A program made the position numbers and the translations under genes. Below are positions 8,891 through 18,361 of a stretch of 64,000 nt of DNA, in pieces. The DNA comes from Opitutaceae bacterium. Lineage in GTDB: Bacteria > Verrucomicrobiota > Verrucomicrobiia > Opitutales > Opitutaceae. The notes under the pieces were generated by a model, which had not been told where the DNA came from, made no database searches, and saw only the letters and a program-made list of their open reading frames with translations. The stretch lies in NCBI GenBank assembly GCA_024233285.1, contig JACKPU010000011.1, forward strand, positions 11,707 to 75,706. Direction: 5' to 3'. Position 1 is the first letter of the stretch, and every line of letters starts with the position of its first letter.

Positions 8891-11800
8891 GTGAATGAGA
8901 CTGGTCATACTCGGGTCGGTGCGCGAATCGACATATCTGATCGGTTGTGTGGTTGGCTCGGTCTGATTACCGTGCTGATCGGGGCGGGTGGGGTTACGTT
9001 ATGGGTGGTGGGCGAATCCGCACTTTCGGCCTTCCGTGATTATCTTGTGCCCATGGCACCGGGCACGGCGGTGGTGTTTATGCTGCACGGCATGGCGCTC
9101 GCAATCCGTGGCGGTCGACGGTCGGAAAATGGGGCCGGGCGGTTGGTCAGACTGGCTCTGAGCGTCGGTGTTATCGTAGTGGTGCTGGACGCAGGCCGGT
9201 CGTGGGGGGGCGCGGCGATGTTTTGGGATCGTTGGTTCCCCGGGTCCGGTGCCGTCCTGCAGGGGGTGCTGGTAGGCGTGATGTCGCCGTTGACCGCCCT
9301 CAACTTTCTACTCGGCACGGTCGCACTGGGGCTGACGGCACCCGACGGATCTGATCACCGCCGCCAAGTCGTCATGGTGGCGCCTCTCGCCATGCTGATC
9401 ATTTCGATTTTGGTGCTCGGCGACTATTTTACTGGTGCCGTGGGTCTTTATGGGAGCTTGCCGGTGCCCATGGCATTTTTGACCGCAGTGGGATTTATGG
9501 TTCTGAGCTTTGGGCTGGTCGCGCTGCATCGGGGATTTCCGGATTTTCACCGCAATGACGGCGGGGTGAACGACCGCGATGCGCCGCCGTCCTACTTTTT
9601 CGTTTCCGCGGGCCTGATTGTTGCGATTGGATTGGTCGGCTTTCTCTACATCCGCAACAAACAGCATTTCGCCCGGCCGGAAGCCGTGGCCAATCTCCAT
9701 GCTGTGGCGAATCTGCGGGCGGAACAGATCGAGCAATGGCGGCAGGAGCGACTTGGGGATGCTAATGTAATTGCCGGCTCCGAACTGATCCGGGCTGGCT
9801 TGCAGCGTTATCTGGCCGGGCCCACGGCGGAGACGGAGCAGCCGGTGAGGGATTTGATGGAGAATTTGCGCCAGGCCTATGGCTATGAATCCGTCGCCTT
9901 GCACGATGATCAATATCGTCTGGTCCTTTCGGCCCCTAGTGATGCAGCCGATCATGCCATCCGTCTGAAGGCGCTGGTGCAGGCATGGTCAGTCGAAGCC
10001 GGCGTCGCGGAATCCGAAGTCTTCATGGTGTCAGATTCGGATCATGTGCATCATGTCGTAAGCGTGGCGATCCCTTCGGTTGCGTCGGACATACTCGCGG
10101 GGCACCTGAGCTTGGTGACCAATATGCGCGAGGAACTCTTCCCGTTATTGGATAACTGGCCGGTGGCCAGCTCAACCGCGGAATGTTTGTTGTTGAATGA
10201 CGATGCGGGCGGTTGGGTGATTCTCAATACCCTGCGCCACGCTGATGCGGCGGCGTTAACGCAAGCCAAGCTCTTTCAGTTTTTGCAGCTGCCTTGGTCC
10301 AAATCCGCCGACGGGCGTGGCGCGGGAGTGCTGGAGGGGATCGATTATCGCGGTGAGCTGGTCTTGGCGACGGCCCGGCGCATTCCCGGGACTTCATTAC
10401 TATTGGTGGTGAAGATTGACCAACGGGAGGTCTTTGCTGCGGTCCGCTCGGAAGCACTGCACAACTTCACCTTGCTGGCCCTGTTCCTGCTCGCCCTGAC
10501 CTTGACCGCGATCTATTATTGGCGACAGCGCAAGTTGATCCTGATGAGCCAAGCGCTGGCCTGGCAGGTGGAGCGCAACACCTTGGCGCAGCGGTTGGAG
10601 CGAGTGGCCGATCGCACCCCGGGCTTTGTCTATGAATACCGCCAGCGTCCGGATGGCACGGCGTGTTTTCCCTATGCCAGCGAAGGCATCAAGTGGGTTT
10701 ACGGCGTCTCGCCACAAGACGTGCGAGATGATGCCGGGCCGGCGTTTCAGATTCTACATCCCGACGATCTGGCGATGATTCGCGAGAGCATCGCGGTCTC
10801 GAGCACGAATCTGACGGTGTGGCGGTGCGAATATCGGGTGGCCCGGCCGGGGCAGGAAATCAGGTGGGTGGAAGGCAACGCCATGCCGGTGCGAGACTCG
10901 GATGGGTCGACCTTGTGGCACGGGTTCATTCAAGACATCACCGAACGACGGAAGATCGAAGACACCGTCAAGGAGCAGCGCAACCGCCTGCACGAGATCA
11001 TTGAAGGCACCAACGCCGGCACTTGGGAGTGGGACGTGCCCTCGGGCAGCATCACCGTGAATGAGCGCTGGGCGGAAATGCTGGGATGGACGCGGACAGA
11101 GTTGGGCCCGACCACAATTCAGACCTGGTCCGAATTGGTGCATCCGGATGATCGATCCAAGACGCAGGCCGAGCTCGAGCGTTATTTCCGCGGCGAAGTT
11201 GAGCGTTATGAGTGCGAGCACCGCGTGCGGCACAAAGACGGCCACTGGGTGTGGGTGCGCGATGTGGGCAAAGCCTTCCGCTGGTCTCCGGAGCATCAGC
11301 CGCTCGTGATGCGCGGCACGCATGTTGACATCACCGCCCTCAAGGAAACGGAAGCGGCGCTCCGCCGTTCCGAACGCAATTTGACTGATATCCTCAATGC
11401 GATGCCGATGGCGGTTTTCTGGAAGGATCGGGAATCCGTCTACCTCGGATGTAATGCGATCTTTGCGCGGGATGCCGGGCTGGCGAATACTCAAGAGGTG
11501 TTGGGCCGGACCGATCATACGATGAATTGGAGGGACAACGCGGCCTTGTTCATTGCCGATGATCAGCAAGTCATCACCACGGGTCAGCCCAAACTGGCCA
11601 TTGCCGAGGAGCTGCCCATGCCGGACGGCCGGACGATTTCGATTTTGACCAACAAGATCCCCCTCCGCGACAGCCGTGGGGAAATCATCGGCGTCTTGGG
11701 CGCCTACACCGACATCGGCAGCCTGAAAGATGCGGAACGCAGATTGAAAGTCTCCTTGGCGGAAAAGGAGGCCCTGCTCAAGGAGGTGCACCACCGGGTG

Positions 11801-12385
11801 AAGAACAACCTCCAGATCATCACGAGTCTGCTGCGCCTGGAGTCGGGGCGGGCGGCGCCTGCCGTGCGTCCCGTATTGCTGGAAATGCAAGGCCGGGTGC
11901 GCTCGATGGGATTGTTACACGAGACCATCTATCGCGCCGGCGTGTTTGGCCGGGTCAACCTGGCGGTTTACTTGGAAGGATTGTGTGTGCAGCTGAAGCG
12001 CGCCCAAGGCGGCGGACTCGAGCGAGTGCAGTTGGTGACGCGGTTTGAACCGGTGGAAGTCGGCATTGATCAAGCCATACCTTGCGGGCTCATTCTCAAT
12101 GAACTGGTGACCAACGCCTACAAGCACGCGTTTCCGGTCGACCGCGCGCCAACTGCGCCGGCGATGCAGGTCACGCTCACGCGCGTCGCGGCTGAAACTG
12201 TATGCTTGCGCGTGGCGGATAATGGCATCGGGTTGCCCGAGGACTTTGCCTTGGAGCGACTGAATTCGCTGGGGCTGAACCTCGTGCGCGATCTCGCGGT
12301 CCAGCTGCATGGCGAATTGCAAATCGGGCAGGGTGCCGGGACGTCGATTGCGGTGATATTCAAGCCGGTTCCGGGTCGAAGCTGA
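8891..12385 (+). CDS. membrane sensor histidine kinase with three PAS domains (HisKA_2 type)
   Basis: An 1,164-residue inner-membrane sensor kinase from GTG 8891. Hydrophobic segments at about 20-40, 55-72, 85-100, 120-150, 160-180, 190-212 and 236-254 form a multi-pass N-terminal domain. A likely extracytoplasmic sensor region follows (about 256-525), bounded by a final helix (526-543). Three PAS/PAC units lie at about 565-690, 695-820 and 823-945. The kinase core is of the HisKA_2 kind: EVHHRVKNNLQ (965-975; phospho-acceptor His967 or 968), then an ATPase domain with LNELVTNAYKHAF (1069-1081) and a DNGIGLP G1 box (1110-1116). HisKA_2 kinases often signal through unusual response regulators. 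The only partner in sight is the receiver-containing kinase 103 bases downstream. The signal sensed is unknown. Confidence 0.85.
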   Translation: MNETGHTRVGARIDISDRLCGWLGLITVLIGAGGVTLWVVGESALSAFRDYLVPMAPGTAVVFMLHGMALAIRGGRRSENGAGRLVRLALSVGVIVVVLDAGRSWGGAAMFWDRWFPGSGAVLQGVLVGVMSPLTALNFLLGTVALGLTAPDGSDHRRQVVMVAPLAMLIISILVLGDYFTGAVGLYGSLPVPMAFLTAVGFMVLSFGLVALHRGFPDFHRNDGGVNDRDAPPSYFFVSAGLIVAIGLVGFLYIRNKQHFARPEAVANLHAVANLRAEQIEQWRQERLGDANVIAGSELIRAGLQRYLAGPTAETEQPVRDLMENLRQAYGYESVALHDDQYRLVLSAPSDAADHAIRLKALVQAWSVEAGVAESEVFMVSDSDHVHHVVSVAIPSVASDILAGHLSLVTNMREELFPLLDNWPVASSTAECLLLNDDAGGWVILNTLRHADAAALTQAKLFQFLQLPWSKSADGRGAGVLEGIDYRGELVLATARRIPGTSLLLVVKIDQREVFAAVRSEALHNFTLLALFLLALTLTAIYYWRQRKLILMSQALAWQVERNTLAQRLERVADRTPGFVYEYRQRPDGTACFPYASEGIKWVYGVSPQDVRDDAGPAFQILHPDDLAMIRESIAVSSTNLTVWRCEYRVARPGQEIRWVEGNAMPVRDSDGSTLWHGFIQDITERRKIEDTVKEQRNRLHEIIEGTNAGTWEWDVPSGSITVNERWAEMLGWTRTELGPTTIQTWSELVHPDDRSKTQAELERYFRGEVERYECEHRVRHKDGHWVWVRDVGKAFRWSPEHQPLVMRGTHVDITALKETEAALRRSERNLTDILNAMPMAVFWKDRESVYLGCNAIFARDAGLANTQEVLGRTDHTMNWRDNAALFIADDQQVITTGQPKLAIAEELPMPDGRTISILTNKIPLRDSRGEIIGVLGAYTDIGSLKDAERRLKVSLAEKEALLKEVHHRVKNNLQIITSLLRLESGRAAPAVRPVLLEMQGRVRSMGLLHETIYRAGVFGRVNLAVYLEGLCVQLKRAQGGGLERVQLVTRFEPVEVGIDQAIPCGLILNELVTNAYKHAFPVDRAPTAPAMQVTLTRVAAETVCLRVADNGIGLPEDFALERLNSLGLNLVRDLAVQLHGELQIGQGAGTSIAVIFKPVPGRS

Positions 12386-12488
12386 CATTTGACGAGCCTG
12401 CGCTCCCGCCTGATCAGGCTTACTTTCAGGTGCTTTTTCCAGATGCTTTAGCCGTGCAAGCTCAGGGAATCTTGCCACGGTCATACTT

Positions 12489-15185
12489 ATGAACCCAGCC
12501 CGCATAGTTGTCGTGGAAGACGAGATGCTGGTGGCTCGTGACATCTGCCAGCAGTTGCAGGAGCTGGGTTATGAACCGGTCGCGACGTGTCGTTCCGGTG
12601 AAGAGGCCATCGCAGCCGCACGGAGCAAACGGCCGGATTTGATCCTGATGGACATTCATCTGGACGGTGCGATGGACGGCATCCAGGCGACGGAAAAAAT
12701 TCTCGAAACCCAGGATATCCCGGTGGTGTTTCTCACGGCCTTTGCGGAGGAAACCACGTTTGCGCGCGCCAAGGCCACGGGCCCCTACGGCTACATTACC
12801 AAGCCGTTCGATGAGCGCGAACTCGGGCGCGTCATCGACCTCGCGTTGTTCAAACACCGCACTGAAACCCAAGTCCGGGAAAATGAAGAGCGCTTGCGGG
12901 CGATCACGGAATCCGCGCGCGAGGCCATTGTGATGATGGATGAGGCCGGCAAAGTGACGTTTTGGAATCCGGCCGCGACGGTGATTTTTGGCTACACCCG
13001 GGAGGAGATGCTCGGCCAAGACGTCCATGCGGTCCTCGCCGGGGCAGCAGACCAGGCGCGGTATCACGCCACGCATCCGCATTTTCTCAAGACGGGTCAG
13101 GGCGGCGCGGTTGGCACAAACCGCGAGTTGCAGGCCCGGCACAAGGATGGACGGATGATCGACATCTCGCTCTCCTTGTCGGCGGTGATGCAGGGCGGGG
13201 CCCGCCACGCCGTCAGCATCATTCGCGACATCACTGAGCAAAGGAAAGTTGAGCGCCGGCTGCGTCTGCAGGCCGCGGCGATGGATGCGGCGATGGATGC
13301 GGCGATGAACACCATCGTCATCACCAATGAGCACGGGGAGATTGAATGGGCGAACCCGGCGTTCACCCGGGTCAGCGGCTATACCCTGGATGAGGCGCTC
13401 GGGCAAAACCCGCGGATTTTAAAATCCGGCGAGCAGTCGGAGGAGTTTTACCGCGAGTTGTGGCAGACGATATCGTCTGGTCAGAGCTGGTCGGGCACCA
13501 TCGTCAACCGCCACAAGGACGGCCACCTTTACACCGAGGAGGTCACGATCGCTCCGGTCAAGGGCGAGGCCGGCGACATCAATCACTACATCGCGATCAA
13601 GCAGGATATCACGCGGCGCCGGGCGGCGGAGAAATCGCTGCATGAAAGCGAAGAACGCTACCGGCTGCTGTTCGACGCCAGCCCGGTGCCCATGTGGGTG
13701 TATGATACGGACACGTTGCGATTCCTGGCGGTGAATGACACCGCGTTGCGGCAATATGGCTACACCACCGAAGAGTTTCTCGGCTCGACGCTCTTACGGG
13801 TGCAGATCGAAGCCGATGTCGCGGCGTTCAAACAGTGGATTGCGACCAACCGGGAAGTGCCGCTCACGGCGTCGGAAGCCAAGCACCGGCGCAAGGACGG
13901 CACCGAGATTCCAGTTGAGCTGCTCTCCCGCCCAATGCGTTATCAAGGTCACGAGGCCCGGCTGGTCATCGCGATCGACGTCTCGGAAAAGAAGGCGCTC
14001 GAGCAGCAATACCTGCGCGCCCAGCGGTTGGAGAGCCTCGGTCAACTGGCCTCGGGCATTGCGCATGACTTGAACAACATGCTCGCCCCCGTGCTCTTCG
14101 CCGCGCCGTTGTTGCGCAGCAGCCTGACTTCCGAGCGCGATGGCAAAGTGCTGGACGCGCTGGAAAACAGCGCGCAACGCGGGGCTGATTTGGTGCGGCA
14201 GATCCTCGGCTTTGCCCGCGGAGCCTCTGGCGAGCTTCGCGTCATCCAATTGAAGCACATCGCCCGCGAGGTGGCGGCCACCCTGGAGTCGACTCTGCCC
14301 AAGACCATCCGTTTGGAGACCAACATCGAAACGACAGCGTGGCCGGTCGAAGCTGATCCGACCCAGATCCACCAGCTCATCCTCAATCTGGCGGTGAATG
14401 CGCGGGATGCCATGCCGGAAGGCGGCCTGTTGGCCATCAAGGTCGCCAATCGCACACTTACGACTGCGGAAGCCGAGGCGATCCCCGGCGCTTCTCCGGG
14501 CAACTGGGTGGAGATTGACGTGACCGACACAGGCACCGGCATACCCCCCGAGGTGCTCCCGCACATCTGGGATGCGTTTTTCACCACCAAGCCCGATGGG
14601 GCGGGCACCGGTTTGGGCTTGGCCACGGTGCGTGGCATCGTGGTGCGCCACCACGGGTTTTTACAGGTCGAAACCAAGATGCGCAAAGGCTCCACCTTCC
14701 GGATTTTTCTACCCGCCAGCGCCCGTGCGGCGGACCATGACGGGACGAAGGAGTTATTGCCGGCCCAGAATCAGCATGCGGATTACATCCTCGTCGTGGA
14801 TGACGACAGCATGCTCCGGGATATCCTTGCCACGGCCTTGTCCACCCAGGGCTACCGGGCGATCGCCTGTGCCGATGGGGTCGAGGCCATCGTCAAATTC
14901 AACGACCATGCGCGCGAGATTGCCATGGTCGTCACCGATTTGGATATGCCCAGTCTCAATGGGGCGGTTCTGGCCGCGACGTTGCGCAAGCTCCAGCCCA
15001 CGCTGCCGATCATTGGTATGACCGGTTTTGCCCGCGGCGTCGGCTTGGAAACCGCGTTTGATGAATTGAAGGCGATGGCCGACGCGTGGCTGGAGAAGCC
15101 GTTCAGCGTCTCAAGCTTTTTGCAGACGGTTGATCAGGTGGTGCGGGCGAGGAACGCCGGCGCGAGCAATCCGCCCATGGCTTGA
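12489..15185 (+). CDS. hybrid kinase: receiver - PAS x3 - HisKA - ATPase - receiver
   Basis: An 898-residue soluble phosphorelay protein with receivers at both ends. Receiver 1 spans 1-120 (acidic pocket Glu10-Asp11, phospho-Asp55 in LILMDIHL, Lys105 in ITKPF). PAS units lie at about 135-250, 265-375 and 385-500. The dimerisation/phosphotransfer helix carries ASGIAHDLNNML with His526. The ATPase domain has NLAVNARDAM (633-642) and the glycine box GAGTGLGLATV (704-714). Receiver 2 spans about 766-885 with DDD at 771-773, phospho-Asp817 in VVTDLDMP and Lys870. No membrane segment or DNA-binding domain is seen. It directly follows the HisKA_2 kinase and is a natural acceptor of its phosphoryl group through receiver 1. 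Output target unknown. Confidence 0.87.
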   Translation: MNPARIVVVEDEMLVARDICQQLQELGYEPVATCRSGEEAIAAARSKRPDLILMDIHLDGAMDGIQATEKILETQDIPVVFLTAFAEETTFARAKATGPYGYITKPFDERELGRVIDLALFKHRTETQVRENEERLRAITESAREAIVMMDEAGKVTFWNPAATVIFGYTREEMLGQDVHAVLAGAADQARYHATHPHFLKTGQGGAVGTNRELQARHKDGRMIDISLSLSAVMQGGARHAVSIIRDITEQRKVERRLRLQAAAMDAAMDAAMNTIVITNEHGEIEWANPAFTRVSGYTLDEALGQNPRILKSGEQSEEFYRELWQTISSGQSWSGTIVNRHKDGHLYTEEVTIAPVKGEAGDINHYIAIKQDITRRRAAEKSLHESEERYRLLFDASPVPMWVYDTDTLRFLAVNDTALRQYGYTTEEFLGSTLLRVQIEADVAAFKQWIATNREVPLTASEAKHRRKDGTEIPVELLSRPMRYQGHEARLVIAIDVSEKKALEQQYLRAQRLESLGQLASGIAHDLNNMLAPVLFAAPLLRSSLTSERDGKVLDALENSAQRGADLVRQILGFARGASGELRVIQLKHIAREVAATLESTLPKTIRLETNIETTAWPVEADPTQIHQLILNLAVNARDAMPEGGLLAIKVANRTLTTAEAEAIPGASPGNWVEIDVTDTGTGIPPEVLPHIWDAFFTTKPDGAGTGLGLATVRGIVVRHHGFLQVETKMRKGSTFRIFLPASARAADHDGTKELLPAQNQHADYILVVDDDSMLRDILATALSTQGYRAIACADGVEAIVKFNDHAREIAMVVTDLDMPSLNGAVLAATLRKLQPTLPIIGMTGFARGVGLETAFDELKAMADAWLEKPFSVSSFLQTVDQVVRARNAGASNPPMA
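13275..13307. repeat. 12-bp coding tandem repeat inside the hybrid kinase
   Basis: The unit gcggcgatggat occurs twice in a row, followed by a third partial copy (gcggcgatg). It encodes AAMDAAMDAAM in the linker helix between the first and second PAS units (residues 263-273). A multiple of three keeps the frame, so copy-number change would lengthen or shorten the signalling helix by four residues. Confidence 0.8.
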
Positions 15186-15301
15186 CCGAGCGCCCGGGTG
15201 CGTTGGGTTTGAGGCGAGGGTTGCATTTCTGAGCGGATTCGAACCAGATTTGAGGACCCCCTGCCGTCGTCCCCCTCGATGGCCGCGCTGATCGCCACCC
15301 C

Positions 15302-16606
15302 ATGTTGTCCCGCATTCGAGATGTCCTGCCTTGGCTGGCCGTGGTCGTGCTCGCCGGGTGGGGCTTCTGGTGGTCCGGCCACCGGCGCAATCCACCGGCC
15401 GTGGACGGCCGGACCGAGATCACGTGGTATGTGCCGATCACGCCGTTGCGTGATCTCTACGAGGCGGACGTGGCGGAGTTCGAGCGCCGGAATCCCGGCA
15501 TCACGGTGCGGGTCATTTGGGTGCCGGGCAGCGAATACAACACGAAGCTCAAGATCCTCGCCGCCGCCGGGCTGCTGCCGGACCTGTTTTTCAACGGCGA
15601 CGTGTGGATGAGTTACCTGCGGCCGTTTACGCGGGACATCACCGACTTGGTGTTGCGCGATGCGGAGGAGATTCAGCTCGACGATTATTTTCCGGAGATT
15701 CGCGCGGCGATGCAGCTGAACGGGCGCTATGTCATTGTTACCGAATACATGAATCTCGCTCTGCTGTATTTCAACCGGCGGCTCTTCGCCGAGGCCGGGG
15801 TGCCTGAGCCGACGGCGGCCTGGACTTGGGATGATTACGTGCAGGCCGGGCAGGCGTTGACGCAACCAGGCACGCTGCTGAACCCCGGGGTGTGGGGTTC
15901 GTCGCGGGTCGAGGGGTGGTGGGGCGAGTGGCTGATCTACGTGCGACAGTCCGGCGGTGACATCTTTACCGCCGACGGCCGGCGTTGCCTGCTTGATTCG
16001 CCCGCGGCGATCAACGGCCTGCGGTTTTATTTGGAGAAATCCACCCGCTACGGCATCAGCGCGCCGGCGGGTTTCGAACCGATCAACGGCTTCGTCAACG
16101 AGCGCGTGGCGATGATCGTGGGCGGGCACGTCAACTACTGGCTCAACTACAATCAGAAGGCGGAACTGGATTGGGACGTGCAACTGCTGCCGCAGGGGCC
16201 GGTCACGCGCAAGGGTGGGGAACTCGCGATGGCGGGCTACAGCGTGAGCACCACGTCGCCGCATCCCGAGGAAGCCTGGGCGCTGGCCAAGTTCCTCACG
16301 CGGCCCGAGGCGATCGCGCGCATCGTGGCGCGCGGCAGTCTTTCGGTGCGGCGTTCGGTGGCGGCGGCGCAGATGCGCGACGCGCAGCCGGAGGATCGTC
16401 CGCAGAATCTTCCCGCGGCCTACCGGCAGTTTCAATACGGCCAGCCCATCCCGCGTCATTCGCACTACATCGAAATCATGCTGACCATCGTGCAGCCGGA
16501 GGTTGATCGTATGCTGCTCGGCGAATTCGGTCCCGAGGAGGCGGGCCGGCGCGCGGCGGCGGCGGTCAACGCCTTCCTCGCCACCTTCGATCCCAGCGCC
16601 CCATGA
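15302..16606 (+). CDS. sugar ABC transporter substrate-binding protein, membrane-anchored
   Basis: A 434-residue family 1 extracellular solute-binding protein for a carbohydrate ABC importer. Residues 8-25 form a hydrophobic helix (WLAVVVLAGWGFWW) with no lipobox, suggesting an uncleaved N-terminal anchor. The fold's first strand follows (TEITWYVPITPLRDLYEADV), then FERRNPGITVRVIWVPG and LLPDLFFNGDVWMSYL, all standard family landmarks. The stop overlaps the ATG of the first permease (ATGA at 16,603-16,606), so translation is probably coupled. No ATPase follows; a shared ATPase encoded elsewhere is assumed. The ligand is unknown. The GH2 enzyme encoded opposite suggests mannosides or related oligosaccharides, but that is only context. 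Confidence 0.87.
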   Translation: MLSRIRDVLPWLAVVVLAGWGFWWSGHRRNPPAVDGRTEITWYVPITPLRDLYEADVAEFERRNPGITVRVIWVPGSEYNTKLKILAAAGLLPDLFFNGDVWMSYLRPFTRDITDLVLRDAEEIQLDDYFPEIRAAMQLNGRYVIVTEYMNLALLYFNRRLFAEAGVPEPTAAWTWDDYVQAGQALTQPGTLLNPGVWGSSRVEGWWGEWLIYVRQSGGDIFTADGRRCLLDSPAAINGLRFYLEKSTRYGISAPAGFEPINGFVNERVAMIVGGHVNYWLNYNQKAELDWDVQLLPQGPVTRKGGELAMAGYSVSTTSPHPEEAWALAKFLTRPEAIARIVARGSLSVRRSVAAAQMRDAQPEDRPQNLPAAYRQFQYGQPIPRHSHYIEIMLTIVQPEVDRMLLGEFGPEEAGRRAAAAVNAFLATFDPSAP

Positions 16607-17499
16607 ACATCCGTCGTGCCGAACGTGTGACCTTCTGGCTATTTGCCGGCCCCGCCCTGCTGGGTTTCGTGGCGTTCAGCCTGTGGCCGATGTTGTATTC
16701 GCTGTGGTTGAGCTTTTGCCAATACGAGGTCATCGCCCCGCCGCGTTTCATCGGCCTGCGCAACTATATCTTTCTGTTCCAGCATGACGCGGCCTTCTGG
16801 CCGTCCGTGCGGGTGACGCTGATCTTCACGGTGGTGCAGGTGCCGCTGGCGATCCTTGCCGCGCTGGCCTTTGCGCTGCTGCTGCACCAACCGGTGCGGG
16901 CGCGCGGTTTCTGGCGCGCGATTTACTTCATGCCTTCGATCCTGCCGCAGGCGGCCTACGCCGTGATTTTCGGTTACATTTTTCAGGGCGACGGCGGTCT
17001 GCTCAACCGCCTGCTGGCGCTCGGCGGCATCGAGGGCAAGGCCTGGACGATGTCGCCCGACTGGGCGCTGCCGGTGCTGATCATGATGAGTCTGTGGGGT
17101 TTTGGTTACCCGATGGTGATTTTTCTCGCGGGATTGCAGAACGTGCCGCGCGAACTTCACGAAGCGGCGCACATTGACGGTGCCGGCGCTTGGGCGCGGT
17201 TCCGGCACATCACGCTGCCGCTGATTTCGCCCGTGCTGTTTTTCAATCTGATCATGGGCGCGATCGCGGCGCTCAAGGTCTTCGACCTGGCCTATGCGTT
17301 CAGCATCACGCAAAACCTGCCGCCGGGCGGGCCGGCGCGGGCGACGCTGTTCTACGGGTTGAACCTGTATCAGCAGGCCTTCGGTTTCTTCCACATGGGC
17401 CTGGCCAGTGCGATGGCGTGGTTGCTCTTCCTTTTCGTCATGGCGGTCACGGCCGTGAATTTCGGTCTCAGCCGCCGCTGGGTCCACTACGACAACTGA
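16603..17499 (+). CDS. carbohydrate ABC transporter permease, MalF/UgpA type
   Basis: A 298-residue inner-membrane permease with six predicted helices (for example FWLFAGPALLGFVAFSLWPM near residues 9-30). The cytoplasmic EAA loop reads EAAHIDGAGAWARFRHITLP (about residues 187-206), the site that docks with the ATPase. The short N-terminus and single conserved helix set match the UgpA/LacF branch. It overlaps the binding-protein stop by four bases and is followed after one base by the second permease. Confidence 0.9.
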   Translation: MNIRRAERVTFWLFAGPALLGFVAFSLWPMLYSLWLSFCQYEVIAPPRFIGLRNYIFLFQHDAAFWPSVRVTLIFTVVQVPLAILAALAFALLLHQPVRARGFWRAIYFMPSILPQAAYAVIFGYIFQGDGGLLNRLLALGGIEGKAWTMSPDWALPVLIMMSLWGFGYPMVIFLAGLQNVPRELHEAAHIDGAGAWARFRHITLPLISPVLFFNLIMGAIAALKVFDLAYAFSITQNLPPGGPARATLFYGLNLYQQAFGFFHMGLASAMAWLLFLFVMAVTAVNFGLSRRWVHYDN

Positions 17500-17500
17500 C

Positions 17501-18361
17501 ATGCAGCGCCGTCATCCCCTCGCATCGTTCTGTCTCTACGCCATGCTCATCGGCGGCGCATTGGTCATGTTGTTGCCGCTCGCGTGGATGGTGCTGACGA
17601 GCCTCAAGACTTATCCCGAGATCCTGAGCCAGCCGCCGGCGTGGCTGCCGGCCGCGCCGCAATGGGAAAACTACCGCACGGTCTGGGAGGGCTTCGCCTA
17701 CTACCGGTTCTTTCTCAATTCGTGCTTTGTCTCCGGCATGGTCATCGCCGGGACTGTGCTCACGTGTTGTCCGGCGGCGTATGCGTTCGCGTATTGCGAG
17801 GTGCGGCACAAGGCCCTGCTGTTCGCGTTGCTGCTCAGCACACTCATGCTGCCGGCGCAGGTGACGGTGATCCCGCTGTTCAAAGCCTTTGCGGCGTTGG
17901 GGTGGGTGGACACTTACCTGCCGTTGATCGTGCCGGCGTGGCTGGGCGGAAACGTTTTCGGCATTTTCTTGCTGCGGCAGTTTTTCCGCACGATTCCCAA
18001 GAGCTTCATCGAGGCCGCCCGCCTCGACGGTGCCTCCGAGTGGACGATCCTCTGGCGGCTGATTGTGCCGATGAGTTTGCCGGCGGTGCTGACAGTGGTG
18101 ATCTTTACCTTCCTGTGGAGTTGGAACGATCTGTTCAACCCGCTCATCTATTTGCAAAGCGAGGAGCTGGTTACGCTGCCGGTGGGCCTGCTCTATTTCA
18201 TTGCGCGCGCCGAGCAGTTGACCGGCGGCAGCATCGGCCAGCAACCCTGGCACCTCGTGATGACGCTGGCGACCGTCATGATCCTGCCCGTGATCGCGGT
18301 GTTTGCACTGGTGCAGCGCCGCTTCGTCGAAGGTGTGGCGACGGGCGGTGTGAAGGGTTAA
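17501..18361 (+). CDS. carbohydrate ABC transporter permease, MalG/UgpE type
   Basis: A 286-residue permease, partner of the preceding gene. Six hydrophobic helices are visible, beginning FCLYAMLIGGALVMLLPLAW. The EAA loop is EAARLDGASEWTILWRLIVP (about residues 169-188). The pattern TLMLPAQVTVIPLF before it is characteristic of the MalG-type partner. The gene ends in TAA at 18,359-18,361, which overlaps the stop codon of the convergent GH2 gene. With the preceding two genes it makes a complete periplasmic and membrane part of an importer that lacks only an ATPase. Confidence 0.9.
   Translation: MQRRHPLASFCLYAMLIGGALVMLLPLAWMVLTSLKTYPEILSQPPAWLPAAPQWENYRTVWEGFAYYRFFLNSCFVSGMVIAGTVLTCCPAAYAFAYCEVRHKALLFALLLSTLMLPAQVTVIPLFKAFAALGWVDTYLPLIVPAWLGGNVFGIFLLRQFFRTIPKSFIEAARLDGASEWTILWRLIVPMSLPAVLTVVIFTFLWSWNDLFNPLIYLQSEELVTLPVGLLYFIARAEQLTGGSIGQQPWHLVMTLATVMILPVIAVFALVQRRFVEGVATGGVKG

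Noticed and set aside
15134..16465. Minus-strand frame opposite the solute-binding protein gene
   Set aside because: Antisense shadow; the plus-strand product matches the binding-protein family and is coupled to permeases.
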